Of a DNA stretch of 34,781 bases, positions 8,083-15,986 are shown one piece after another; the stretch's first letter is position 1; every line of letters starts with the position of its first letter. The position numbers and the translations under genes are program-made. The DNA lies in the IMG/VR virus record IMGVR_UViG_3300042907_000860, positions 1 through 34,781 of that record, one strand, 5' to 3'. This DNA comes from a virus. A model generated the notes under the pieces. That model was not told the origin of the DNA. It was given only the letters and a program-made list of their open reading frames with translations, and did no database searches.

Positions 8083-8400
8083 CTAGAACTTGGTTGAGAA
8101 CTTGGGGTTGTCGCGGAAGTACTTTTTGACCCGCTTCATGGTCTCCGGCGTGTTCTGCATGAGGTTCACCCCCTCCTCGCGGAGGATGCGCTCCACCTCG
8201 AGGTTCGGGATTGAGCCCATGAAGCGAAAATTCTTGCCCGTGGACCAGCCATTGCGGCCAGTGCTGCGGATTTCGTGCATGTCGTCGAGAAGGGGCTCCA
8301 CGTCCGCAGTCTTGCGGATGCGGAGGGTCTTGGTTTCCCAGTCCCACAGCTCCTCAATGACCTGGCCGGTCTCGTGGTCGAAGTAGCGGTGATCAGGCAT
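8083..8400 (-). CDS. Hypothetical head-cluster protein (105 residues)
   Basis: A 105-residue protein downstream of the capsid gene. Its central part (KNFRFMGSIPNLEVERILREEGVNL) and its end (YFRDNPKFSTKF) follow a pattern I associate with small conserved proteins encoded just after the capsid protein in podoviruses, where the tail reads like LNDPDYRKFRT. Function unknown; a head completion or decoration role is plausible from position. It overlaps the preceding gene by eight bases (8393-8400), indicating translational coupling. Soluble, without membrane segments. Confidence 0.7.
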   Translation of the reverse strand: MPDHRYFDHETGQVIEELWDWETKTLRIRKTADVEPLLDDMHEIRSTGRNGWSTGKNFRFMGSIPNLEVERILREEGVNLMQNTPETMKRVKKYFRDNPKFSTKF

Positions 8401-8659
8401 CGTCTTTGGAGGACTTCTTTGTTGCCCTGGCGACGGCTGTCACGATCGAGGCTGCTGCCTTCTCCATGGCGTCGGCCTCGAGAGAGCGGCGCTCCGGGCC
8501 CTTCTCGGGGATCGGCGACAAGGCCTCGTCCTTGCCAGCCTCGACGGCATCGCCAATGCCGACCACGTAAGCGGCGAAATTCTTCTCGGCCTCGATGACC
8601 GAGCCAACTTCCCAGAAGTGGTCGTTGTGGGTCATGGACTTCTTGAACTTGATCTTCAT
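8393..8659 (-). CDS. Small conserved head-cluster protein (88 residues)
   Basis: An 88-residue protein starting MKIKFKKSMTHNDHFWEVGSVIEAEKNFAAYVVGIGDAVE, a fold signature (two beta strands, a GSV/IE turn, then a helix ending in GxA) seen in many tiny phage proteins found beside capsid genes. The second half is charged and helical. AGGAG lies six bases before the ATG. A stable hairpin separates it from the capsid gene upstream. Function not established; possibly head-tail joining or decoration. Confidence 0.7.
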   Translation of the reverse strand: MKIKFKKSMTHNDHFWEVGSVIEAEKNFAAYVVGIGDAVEAGKDEALSPIPEKGPERRSLEADAMEKAAASIVTAVARATKKSSKDDA

Positions 8660-8686
8660 TTTGTGCTCCTTGTCCTATTCGGAAGT

Positions 8687-8712
8687 GGGCACCGAGCCGA
8701 AGCACGGTGCCC
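8687..8712 (-). terminator. Strong stem-loop after the major capsid gene
   Basis: A perfect 8-bp outer stem (GGGCACCG with CGGTGCCC) encloses a short inner GC stem capped by TTCG on the minus strand. It lies in the 67-base gap right after the capsid stop. No T tract follows, so it is more likely an RNA-stabilising element or partial terminator than a full intrinsic terminator. Confidence 0.6.
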
Positions 8713-8726
8713 TGTCGTGGTTTGGA

Positions 8727-9698
8727 TCAGACTGTCGCCGTCACGATTCCGTGACCCTTCTGGTTGCTCACCTCGAGGGTCATCTCGCTCTGGATCAGGC
8801 GGTTCTCGGTGTGGCCGGTGCGCGCCAGTTCGATCTGGCGGGTCGGCTGCAGCTCGCAGATCGACACGTGCTCAGGATCGATCAGGAGAACCGAGGCCGG
8901 GTTGCTAAAGCGATCAGCCACGATCTCGATCGTCCCGAAGTCGCTCTCATAGTAATCAATCGCCGAGATGATCTTCTTGTCATCCTGGTCCTTGAACTTG
9001 GTCGCGGTGCCGTTGAAGGTCTTCGAGATCAGACGCTTGTTGGCCGGGCCGACGATCGCATACTTCACGTTGCCACCCTGCTGCCACACGGACTGCATGA
9101 CAGTGTTCAGGATGTCCTCGGTAAGGGCGCGGGTCGTGCCCGGAGTGTGGGCGGCGTTCGGGTAGCCATCAGTCGTGCCAGACAGCGTCGGAGCAGCGCC
9201 AGTGGCACCGCGCGAGGCGTTGGTGATGATGAAGGCCTCGAAGCCAGCCATCTTGCGGGTCGTGGCACCCACGCCGGCGCCAGGAACGGCGGCAGCGTTG
9301 GCGAGGAGGATCGTCTCCTTGTCGCGCTTCAGCTCCTTCAGCTTGTAGCTGATCTGTTTGGCGAGCTTCTCGACCTTGGCAGCACCATCAACGCGCTGGC
9401 TGGTGTCCGAGACCTTCACCACCTTGTCGAGGATCTGCGTATAGTTCTGCATCCGCAGAGCCACCACAGCAGCGTCGATCGCCGGAGCGTCTTCGCCTTC
9501 GGGCACCGCATTGTTCGGGTCCACGGCGCCGAGTTCAACGACGGGCCACTCATACTTGGTGTTAGAGCATGAGCTCTTCTTTGCGATGCTCGAGAGAAAG
9601 GGCGTTTCGGTCGGAGAAATCATATTCTCCGCGTCTGCCAATTCCTCACGGATGGTCTTGGAATCATAGGTTTCAAGTGCGGCTGAAGAAACGGCCAT
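8727..9698 (-). CDS. Major capsid protein, SU10 type
   Basis: A 323-residue protein matching the SU10-like major head protein family (HK97 fold). Seen: an N-terminal arm with the opening pattern of that family (ENMISPTETPFLSSI), the Ala-rich stretch ALRMQNYTQILDKVVKVSDTSQRV, the KRDKETILLAN helix, and the C-terminal IDYYESDFGTIEIVADRF ... LLIDPEHVSICELQPTR. It follows the scaffold gene after 11 bases and has AAGGA upstream of the ATG. It forms the icosahedral shell. No separate maturation protease is seen nearby, in line with other scaffold-using podoviruses. Confidence 0.92.
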   Translation of the reverse strand: MAVSSAALETYDSKTIREELADAENMISPTETPFLSSIAKKSSCSNTKYEWPVVELGAVDPNNAVPEGEDAPAIDAAVVALRMQNYTQILDKVVKVSDTSQRVDGAAKVEKLAKQISYKLKELKRDKETILLANAAAVPGAGVGATTRKMAGFEAFIITNASRGATGAAPTLSGTTDGYPNAAHTPGTTRALTEDILNTVMQSVWQQGGNVKYAIVGPANKRLISKTFNGTATKFKDQDDKKIISAIDYYESDFGTIEIVADRFSNPASVLLIDPEHVSICELQPTRQIELARTGHTENRLIQSEMTLEVSNQKGHGIVTATV

Positions 9699-9709
9699 GT
9701 TCGTATTCC

Positions 9710-10804
9710 TTATCGTTTGCGAGCGACGAGGAGAGTGGCGGCGACATCGTCGGGCTTGCCAGATTTCCTCGCGCGGGTGAGAAGTTGCGCCTCGAGCTTT
9801 TTTGAGGAGCTCTGCGCGGGTTTCGCAGTACCGGGCCGGAGGAGCGTCTTCGGCCTCGGCTGGTCGCCGGTCGGCCGTTTCATGCGTGCTTCCACGCCCG
9901 CCATCTGGTCACGTAGCCAAGCAAGCTCGGCGAGAACCATCAGCGGGACGTGGCCGTCGAGGGCATTGAGCTCCTCGTCTGACACGCCATAGCTCTGTGC
10001 CACCTCGCGGATCTTCCCCATGACGACAGGCGCCTTCTGGGGGTCGGCGAGGGCCGGCAGCTTTTGCAGAAGTATGCGGGTTTCATCCTCGACGCGCTGC
10101 GCTTTAGCGTGGGCGATTATCTCTGCCTGCTGCGACTGCTTGTTCTGGATTTCCTGCTGTATCTTCTGCACCTTCTCCTGAGACTCTAATTGCGCCACCC
10201 GCTTCAGCGCGTACGCTTGCGGGTTCTGGTGCCTGAGAGCCTCGAGGTTTTCTTGAGGGGGGGTAAGCTTGCTCACCACTTCCTCGATCGCTTTGAGGTG
10301 ATCCACCTGCTGCTGGAGCACCGCGTAAGTGCGGTAGACGGCGGCATCGGCTGCAGCATTGCTTGTCTTGCGATACTCGACCGCCTCATGAATATTTTTC
10401 TCGGAGTACTTTGCGGCGGACCAGTTACGCTTCAGCTCGCCAAGGGTGACGTCTTCCTTGCGGCCATCGACGGCGACCTCGACGGTGTACTCGTCGAGGT
10501 TCTTCGGGGCCTCCTCTTCAGGCTGCTCCTCGCCTTCGGCCTCGGCTTCTTCCTCTTCCCCTTCGGCTTTATCGTCAGCCGGCTGATCATCTGCAGGCTC
10601 TTCCCCCTCGAGGATTGCGTCGGTGACATCGTCGTCGCCGGCGTCAGCCTCGGCGGGCTCATTGGAAGCGAAGCGGCCGTCCGCCGCCCGAGACGGAGCA
10701 TCTGCAGGCTTTGTCGCCGCTTCGCCCCCAGCCTCCGAAGCCTTCGCAGGCGTACTCGGGGCCAGGATAGCGTTGAGAACTTCAGTGCTTTCGGCGTCAG
10801 CCAT
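9710..10804 (-). CDS. Capsid scaffolding protein
   Basis: A 364-residue protein whose composition and position mark it as the assembly scaffold: a disordered Ala/Pro-rich start, a very acidic stretch at about residues 50-100 (runs of EEE and AEGEE), then long charged helices rich in Gln and Glu (QEKVQKIQQEIQNKQSQQ), and a basic C-terminal tail (KKLEAQLLTRARKSG) of the kind that contacts the capsid protein. It lies between the portal-side coiled-coil gene and the capsid gene, the usual scaffold place. No protease motif is apparent. Function is inferred from layout; sequence conservation of scaffolds is low. Confidence 0.78.
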   Translation of the reverse strand: MADAESTEVLNAILAPSTPAKASEAGGEAATKPADAPSRAADGRFASNEPAEADAGDDDVTDAILEGEEPADDQPADDKAEGEEEEAEAEGEEQPEEEAPKNLDEYTVEVAVDGRKEDVTLGELKRNWSAAKYSEKNIHEAVEYRKTSNAAADAAVYRTYAVLQQQVDHLKAIEEVVSKLTPPQENLEALRHQNPQAYALKRVAQLESQEKVQKIQQEIQNKQSQQAEIIAHAKAQRVEDETRILLQKLPALADPQKAPVVMGKIREVAQSYGVSDEELNALDGHVPLMVLAELAWLRDQMAGVEARMKRPTGDQPRPKTLLRPGTAKPAQSSSKKLEAQLLTRARKSGKPDDVAATLLVARKR

Positions 10805-11048
10805 GGGTCTTCTGCTCCGTCTTGCGTTCGACGACCATGAGGTCGTTCAGGTAACCCTCGAGGCGGCCGCGAAGCCTCTCGAGAGCAAATCTTTCAGCCT
10901 TCAGCGCGCCGATCCTCTCGGCCGGGCCAATGCAGTCGGCCATCTCGTCGGCGATCTCGCGCTTGAGCTCGGCCACGGCCTGGTCGAAGAAGGGCTGGTC
11001 GAGGGCCTCGCGCAGCGCCTTGAGGCGCCTGAACCTGAGCTCGTCCAT
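10797..11048 (-). CDS. Small coiled-coil protein between portal and scaffold
   Basis: An 83-residue, almost wholly helical protein with two charged helices (LRFRRLKALREAL and ERFALERLRGRLEGYLNDLMVVERK). It overlaps the scaffold start by eight bases and begins one base after the portal stop. Short helical proteins at this exact place are common in podoviruses, but their role is not known to me; portal or scaffold cofactor is a guess. Real coding is supported by tight coupling on both sides. Confidence 0.68.
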   Translation of the reverse strand: MDELRFRRLKALREALDQPFFDQAVAELKREIADEMADCIGPAERIGALKAERFALERLRGRLEGYLNDLMVVERKTEQKTHG

Positions 11049-11049
11049 G

Positions 11050-13287
11050 TCACATCAATCCCGGCGGCATAGGCCCGCCCTGCGGCTGGGGAGGCGCTGC
11101 AGCGGGTTGCTGGGCCTGACCCTGTCCAGGCATGGGCCTGGCGCGGGCCTGCTCCAGCGCCACGGCTGCGCGCTGGGCGGCGTCTAGCTGGGCCTTCTGT
11201 GCCTCGACGGCGAACTGGCCGGCGGCGATGTCGCGGGCGCGGTCGTCGTCCATGCGGGCTTTCATCATGTCGCTGGCGAGCTCGGTCTGGAGCTTCGCCT
11301 GCTCGATCTGGCCGCGCTGCTGGATCTCGGCAGACTTGATCTGCATCTGAACCTGGCCCTTGACCTTCTCGGCCTCGACGAGGCCCGCGGTCGGGTCTGG
11401 CTGCTTGCCCTGCTGGGCTTGAGCCTGCTGCATCTGCTGGGTGAGCTGCTTGAGCACCGGCTCGGCGACGCGCGGCAGGTAGTCCTGCGTGTTGCGGATG
11501 CCGGCGAGCTTGGCCTTGTCGACCATGGTCTTGCGGAACTGCTCCCAGCCGGCGAGCGGGTTGTCGAGACCCAGCATCTGCATCACCTGCTGCTGCATCT
11601 GCCCGATCTCGGACAGCACGATCGCCTTCTCGCCGACCCGGCCATTGCCGAGGCCGACGTTGACGTTGACCGCCACCTGATCGTGCCAGAGGTCCGGGCG
11701 CACCTCGGTGTACCCGGTGAGCGTCTGGACGGACTGCGGCCCCTTCATCTCGTACATGGCGGTGCGGAGGATGCAGAGGAACAGGTCCTTGACGCCGGTC
11801 TCGGCCAGGTTGCGCGCCATCATCTCGATGCGGGCGTCGGAGCCCTGCACCATGGCGCCGGCGGCTTCCTTGGCCGTCGACTGGAGGATGTCGGCCGAGA
11901 TGCCCTGGCTCATCTTGGTGACGCCAGAGCGGGCCTCTGCGATGGATTCCATGTACTGCAGCACGGCCAGCGTCTGGCCGCCCACGAATGGCGTGGTGAG
12001 CTCCTCGATCTGGCCTGGCTGCTTGGTGCGGACGATCGCGCCGATGGCCGGGTTCGTCAGGTCCTCGAGGTTGACCTGCGCCTCGACGGCGGCGGTGCGA
12101 GGCGTGTTCACCTGCGCGGCGTTGTCGATGATCGAGCGCAGCAGAGCGGTCTGCCCGTCCTGATCCTGCTCGAGATCCTCGGCCATGCAAATGGGGAAAA
12201 ATGCGTGCGGCTGAAGCTCGGCCTTGAACACGGAGAGCGGCACGAAGTTGGTGGGCTCGTCTGAAATGATCTTGTAGCCGGTGCCGACCGTGATGATGTG
12301 GCGAAGCTCGGGGATGCCGTCGCCGTCCTCGTCGAGCCTCATCCAGGCTTCGCAGACGAGGACCTCCTTCGACAGCGGATCGTTGCCGTCCTCTTCCGGC
12401 GTCGGGTCCGAGCCGGTGCGGGCCATGGCCTCGTCGTCAAGCTCGGGGTCGCGGTCGGCGCCAACGAGATCCTCCTCGGAGATGCCGAGGACCTGCATGG
12501 CCTCCCACACCTCGAGGTTCTGGGCGATGCCGATCACGCGCGCGTCATCGACGCAGGTCGCGCCGCGGCTGATGAAAAAGCACTCGGGCGGCACCGGGTC
12601 GAGGTGCCACTTGTTGCGGAAGCTCTGCTTGGTGAGCACGACGCCATAGACGACGTTGTCGGGGTCCTGCTCCGGCTGCTGCTGCATCTGGCTCGGGTCC
12701 ATGCCCGGCTGCGGCTGCTGCTGCATCGCCATCGTGGCCTCGTCGACGGGCGCCGGCATGGGCGGCGTCATCTCGGTGATCTGCTGCGTCTCGTCGGACT
12801 GCAACAGCCTGAGCTCGTCGGGCGTGACGAAGTCCTCGAAGGTGTGCGTGGCGACCTGGGCCTGCTCGAGGGTGACCTTCACGACGCCGACCTTCGCCTT
12901 GAGCGCGTCTGTCGAGCCTTGGATAAGCGCCGAGTAGCCGCCGAACTTGTGGAAGACCTGGTTCACAAAGAGCGTCTGCTCCTTGCAGGTCTTCTCGTCG
13001 GCCTCGAGCTCGCTCGAGAACTCGGCGATGGTGTCGGACTGGGTGAACACGCGGGCCAGGCTCGGGATCACGCTCTTCACAGCATCACGCACGCGGGTGA
13101 CGACGATCTTCGAGCGGCCCTCCTCGGACTTCACCGCGGTGAAGCCCTGGTAATACTGATCAGCGAGGCGGCGCTGCGGCGCCACGTCTACCTCGATGTA
13201 TTCGCGCGCGTTCTCGATGGCGCGGGCGACGATGCGCTGCGTGCGGTCCTGCTCGAGTGGCGCGAGGTTTTTCTTCTTGCCGAACAT
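11050..13287 (-). CDS. Portal protein
   Basis: A 745-residue portal, the dodecameric ring through which DNA enters and leaves the head. The start at 13287 (MFGKKKNLAPLEQDRTQRI) overlaps the terminase stop as ATGA; the long upstream open frame is the terminase gene read out of frame. Features: an N-terminal clip region with VTRVRDAVKSVIPSLARVF, FTQSDTIAEFSSELEADEKTCKEQTLFVNQVFH, a wing with a Gln/Pro insert (residues about 170-200), a long stem/crown helix, and a Gln-rich coiled barrel near the end (QQAQAQQG, KSAEIQQRGQIEQAKLQTELASDMMKAR). Size and layout fit the P22/SU10-like portals with a long C-terminal barrel. Confidence 0.9.
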   Translation of the reverse strand: MFGKKKNLAPLEQDRTQRIVARAIENAREYIEVDVAPQRRLADQYYQGFTAVKSEEGRSKIVVTRVRDAVKSVIPSLARVFTQSDTIAEFSSELEADEKTCKEQTLFVNQVFHKFGGYSALIQGSTDALKAKVGVVKVTLEQAQVATHTFEDFVTPDELRLLQSDETQQITEMTPPMPAPVDEATMAMQQQPQPGMDPSQMQQQPEQDPDNVVYGVVLTKQSFRNKWHLDPVPPECFFISRGATCVDDARVIGIAQNLEVWEAMQVLGISEEDLVGADRDPELDDEAMARTGSDPTPEEDGNDPLSKEVLVCEAWMRLDEDGDGIPELRHIITVGTGYKIISDEPTNFVPLSVFKAELQPHAFFPICMAEDLEQDQDGQTALLRSIIDNAAQVNTPRTAAVEAQVNLEDLTNPAIGAIVRTKQPGQIEELTTPFVGGQTLAVLQYMESIAEARSGVTKMSQGISADILQSTAKEAAGAMVQGSDARIEMMARNLAETGVKDLFLCILRTAMYEMKGPQSVQTLTGYTEVRPDLWHDQVAVNVNVGLGNGRVGEKAIVLSEIGQMQQQVMQMLGLDNPLAGWEQFRKTMVDKAKLAGIRNTQDYLPRVAEPVLKQLTQQMQQAQAQQGKQPDPTAGLVEAEKVKGQVQMQIKSAEIQQRGQIEQAKLQTELASDMMKARMDDDRARDIAAGQFAVEAQKAQLDAAQRAAVALEQARARPMPGQGQAQQPAAAPPQPQGGPMPPGLM

Positions 13288-14585
13288 CAGGCGACTCCCC
13301 CGGCAGCGCGCGACAAGGGCTTCGACCAGTCGGACTGCGTGATCATGTGGTTCTCGTTGATGCCCATCACGCCGATCCGCATGGCGTCGGCGCCGTGGCT
13401 GTACTCGTCGTGGCGCGGCTGCGATTTGATGGTGTTGAGCTTCTGGTCGAACTCGGTGCGGTAGTTGCGGATGCACTCGACGCCACGCTCGCAATTGGTC
13501 TCGTCGATCCAGAAGCGGTTGAAGGCGATGCGGACGGCCTCGATGCCGTCGTCGACGCGGTGATTGGGCACGACGCGAACCTTGAGCCCGCGCTCCTCGA
13601 GGAACTGCTTGCGGCTCTTGCCGGTCTGGAGCTCGCGCGCCTCTGCGTCGTGCGGCAGCAGGTGCTCGGTGATTGCGTACGGCAGGCGGGCGATGAGGTC
13701 GACATAATCGCCAAGCGGGCGCGACGTGCCCTCGATGTAGTGCAGCCAATGCCATTCCTTGCCGATGATCTGAAACGTCCAGATCGCCATGGCGTCGCCG
13801 ATGCCGAGATCCCAGCACGAGTAGACGTTGGAGGCGCGGTCATGCGGCACGCGCGTGATGCGGTTTTCGTTTTCGGCCTGGACAACGTCGCGGCCGTAGT
13901 AGGCGCCCTCGGCGATCTGCTCGTAGCCGCCGCCCCAGATGTGCTGCGCCTTCACGGGATCGCGGATGTAGTCGAGGTTCTTCTCCTGCAGGAGCTCGTT
14001 GGGCAGGAACGGGTTGTCGTTCCAATTCATCTCGACGCAGATCGCGTCGGGGTTCTTGATCGGTCCACGGAAAAAAACGTCGACCGGGTCGCGCTTGTTG
14101 CGCGGGTTCCAACTAAACCAGAGCTCGGAGCCTGGCTTACGGATGGTCGGGCGCAGGACGTCGAGCGAGCGTTGGCTCAAGCTCTGGCTTTCCTCGCACC
14201 ACGCGATGTCGAAACCCTCGAGGCTTTGAATGCCGATCGCGTTCATGTCCTTCATGCCGCGAAAGATAATCAGCGAGCCGTTCTTGCCGCGGATCTCGCT
14301 TTCGAGGATGTCGAACATATCGCCGACGCCCATGCTTGCGATCTTGTCGACGAGCAACTGGCGCACGGAATCGCGGATGGTGTTCTGCACTTCGCGAATG
14401 CAGACGATGCGCGCGGCCTTCGATACGCAGGCGATGATGGCGAGCGTTGCGAAGTTGTGGCTCTTCGATGAGCCGCGGCCGCCGTAGCAGGCCTTGTAAC
14501 GCTTAGGCTGGAACAGCGGCTCAAACTTGGCCGGGACTGCCGCCTCGATCTTCCGCACACTGTCGAATGTGGCGGGCGCATTCAT
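13287..14585 (-). CDS. terL: Terminase large subunit (packaging ATPase-nuclease)
   Basis: A 432-residue motor that pumps DNA into the procapsid and cuts it. Walker A is GGRGSSKS at residues 35-42, Walker B with catalytic Glu is IAWCEE at 127-132, and the coupling region contains SWNPRNKRDPV at about 158-168. The nuclease domain begins with the Asp of CWDLG (residue 259) and ends with the Asp-containing motif SHGADAMRIG. This is the PBSX/Terminase_3-like type. The start at 14585 is preferred: it overlaps the small-subunit stop, and longer frames upstream merely read that gene. The protein is complete. Confidence 0.95.
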   Translation of the reverse strand: MNAPATFDSVRKIEAAVPAKFEPLFQPKRYKACYGGRGSSKSHNFATLAIIACVSKAARIVCIREVQNTIRDSVRQLLVDKIASMGVGDMFDILESEIRGKNGSLIIFRGMKDMNAIGIQSLEGFDIAWCEESQSLSQRSLDVLRPTIRKPGSELWFSWNPRNKRDPVDVFFRGPIKNPDAICVEMNWNDNPFLPNELLQEKNLDYIRDPVKAQHIWGGGYEQIAEGAYYGRDVVQAENENRITRVPHDRASNVYSCWDLGIGDAMAIWTFQIIGKEWHWLHYIEGTSRPLGDYVDLIARLPYAITEHLLPHDAEARELQTGKSRKQFLEERGLKVRVVPNHRVDDGIEAVRIAFNRFWIDETNCERGVECIRNYRTEFDQKLNTIKSQPRHDEYSHGADAMRIGVMGINENHMITQSDWSKPLSRAAGGVA

Positions 14586-15007
14586 ACGATGTCGTCCCTG
14601 GGCGACACCGGCACGAGGCTGATGGAGAACTCGATCTTGGTTGAGATCGGGCCGCCATTCGGGCCCTGCAGCGTCTGCTCGACCTTGTCGCCGTAGACCT
14701 TCGGCTTGAGCTTCGAGGCCCGCCACTGGTAGGCGCCGATCTTCACGCGGTCGGCCATTGCGGTGTCGGGCCTGCAGTTGTCGGCCGTCTCGAGGATCAG
14801 GTCGTCCATGACGTCGGCCTGAGACTCGCGCGCCTGCGCGTACTTGGCAGCGAAATCTGCGCGATCCAGCAACCAGCGATGAACCGTGTTGCGATCTGGG
14901 AACTCGTCGGCCTCGCAAATCTGGCGAAGGCTTCGCCCTGACGCGATCTCGAGGCAGACGCGCTCGGCGAGTTGTTCGCTGTATTTGCTGGGTCGGCCTG
15001 CTGGCAT
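14582..15007 (-). CDS. terS: Terminase small subunit
   Basis: A 141-residue DNA-recognition subunit. The N-terminal helix-turn-helix is visible (GRPSKYSEQLAERVCLEIASGRSLRQICEADEFPDRNTVHRWLL), followed by an oligomerisation helix and DRVKIGAYQWRASKLKPKVYGDKV, a pattern typical of Sf6-like small terminases. It binds the pac or cos site and presents DNA to the large subunit, whose start overlaps its stop. GAGG lies five to six bases before the ATG. It is the first gene of the late operon, downstream of three operator-like repeats. Confidence 0.92.
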   Translation of the reverse strand: MPAGRPSKYSEQLAERVCLEIASGRSLRQICEADEFPDRNTVHRWLLDRADFAAKYAQARESQADVMDDLILETADNCRPDTAMADRVKIGAYQWRASKLKPKVYGDKVEQTLQGPNGGPISTKIEFSISLVPVSPRDDIV

Positions 15008-15100
15008 TCGGTCCTCGAGTTTGTCAGCGAGCCGTGCCCATCACCCCTGCGTCGTGGACCAATCGCTAGGTGTTCGACCTCGGCTCGCTTCGAGGATCAG

Positions 15101-15168
15101 TAACATATCCGTGTGTCACTGAAAAGGGAAAACCATTACACATCAATGTGTTACACATTCATGTGTTG
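15101..15168. promoter_or_regulatory. Three operator-like inverted repeats upstream of the late operon
   Basis: In the 162-base gap before the terminase genes lie three copies of an 18-bp inverted repeat close to TAACACA-N4-TGTGTTA: 15101-15118 (6/7 and 6/7 in the half-sites), 15136-15153 (6/7, 7/7) and 15151-15168 (6/7, 6/7). The last two overlap as a 15-bp tandem repeat. The same motif occurs at the repressor/cro gap and the right early promoter. This suggests that the late promoter is directly controlled by the repressor or Cro. I could not place the promoter itself with confidence. Confidence 0.65.
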
Positions 15169-15169
15169 G

Positions 15170-15730
15170 TCAGCCAGAGGCGAATGCCCTGAACGCTTCC
15201 GGCAGGTCGTCGCCCTTCGACCAGTCGATCTTGGGCAGCGTCGAGACGGGATCGACGCGGGCGGGCACGACCTTGGCGCCAGGCCAGACGCGCTTGGCCT
15301 CGTTCACCATCTCGAACTGCCAGACGACGCGGGCGAACTCCTCGACGGTCCAGACGGCGGCCAGGCGGTTGTCGGCCACGGCCTGCCGGGCGCTGTCGTC
15401 GTCAGCGCAGATGACCGCCAGGCGGCCGTCAGGCAGCAGGGCCTCCATGGTGCGCCGATCTACGGGAAGGGCTCCAGCGGCCTCCGCTGTGGCACCCAGC
15501 ACCCGCCAGGCGTTGACCATGCGGCCGGCCTCGTACTCGACGTTGGCGATGGAGCCGCCAGTCGCCTCCTCGGTGATGGCGAGGTCGAGCTTGTCCTTCT
15601 GCCGCCAGTATGCCTCGGCCATGTCGTTGGGCACGAGGGTCGGCAACCGACCGACCCCCCACCAGAGCTCTGCCCGATGCGCCACCTCGTCGAGTGCCTC
15701 GAGGGCGATCTGTGATCTGGACTTCGCCAT
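15170..15730 (-). CDS. Hypothetical protein at end of the left early operon
   Basis: A 186-residue soluble, mainly helical protein that I do not recognise (MAKSRSQIALEALDEVAHRAELWWGV at the start, IDWSKGDDLPEAFRAFA at the end). GGAG sits about ten bases before the ATG. It is encoded between the iteron array and the late-operon operators, so it could act in replication or in the early-to-late switch; that is inference from position only. Its stop is two bases from the nearest operator repeat. Confidence 0.65.
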   Translation of the reverse strand: MAKSRSQIALEALDEVAHRAELWWGVGRLPTLVPNDMAEAYWRQKDKLDLAITEEATGGSIANVEYEAGRMVNAWRVLGATAEAAGALPVDRRTMEALLPDGRLAVICADDDSARQAVADNRLAAVWTVEEFARVVWQFEMVNEAKRVWPGAKVVPARVDPVSTLPKIDWSKGDDLPEAFRAFASG

Positions 15731-15782
15731 TTTGATTATTCTCCACGCGCCTGCATTTGAACTTTTGGTTTTTAGTCGCCAG

Positions 15783-15837
15783 CCCCCTCGCAGGGGGGCC
15801 CGCAGCCCAGCGGAGGGGCCCCCTACGTAGTAGGGGG
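15783..15837. repeat. Two adjacent GC-rich hairpins next to the iterons
   Basis: Hairpin 1: CCCCCT at 15783-15788 pairs with AGGGGG at 15792-15797 around a CGC loop. Hairpin 2: CCCCCTAC at 15819-15826 pairs with GTAGGGGG at 15830-15837 around a GTA loop. Neither is followed by a T tract on either strand, so they are poor intrinsic terminators; they could be structured origin elements. Confidence 0.55.
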
Positions 15838-15840
15838 GTG

Positions 15841-15984
15841 ACTTCCGCCACCCAACCTCCGCTTTGTTTTCAACGACTTAGACATACGACTTCCGAACTT
15901 CCGCCAGACTTCCGCCATCAATGTTTTCAAGCACTTAATCGGTGACTCCCGCCAACTTCCGCCAACTTCCGCCAACTTCCGCAG
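15841..15984. other. Iteron array, candidate replication origin
   Basis: About eight copies of the 10-mer ACTTCCGCCA or close variants occur at 15841, 15889, 15897, 15908, 15945, 15955, 15965 and 15975; the last four are in perfect 10-bp tandem. Two AT-richer 16-mers, TGTTTTCAAnnACTTA, lie between the clusters at 15865-15880 and 15922-15937. The array is in the 256-base gap directly after the primase-helicase gene. Tandem iterons spaced one helical turn apart plus AT-rich boxes are the usual form of an initiator-bound origin. Confidence 0.65.
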
Positions 15985-15986
15985 GT

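Noticed and set aside
12298-13464. 388-residue plus-strand frame opposite the portal
   Set aside because: Antisense shadow of a high-GC gene; sequence lacks any domain and contradicts the well-supported portal.
13288-13818. Extension of the portal frame far upstream to give 922 residues
   Set aside because: The extra part reads the terminase gene out of frame and is Arg/His-rich; ATG 13287 with ATGA overlap gives a normal portal N-terminus.
15841-15984. CRISPR array
   Set aside because: Repeats are only 10 bp, partly in direct tandem without unique spacers of constant length, and no cas genes are present.
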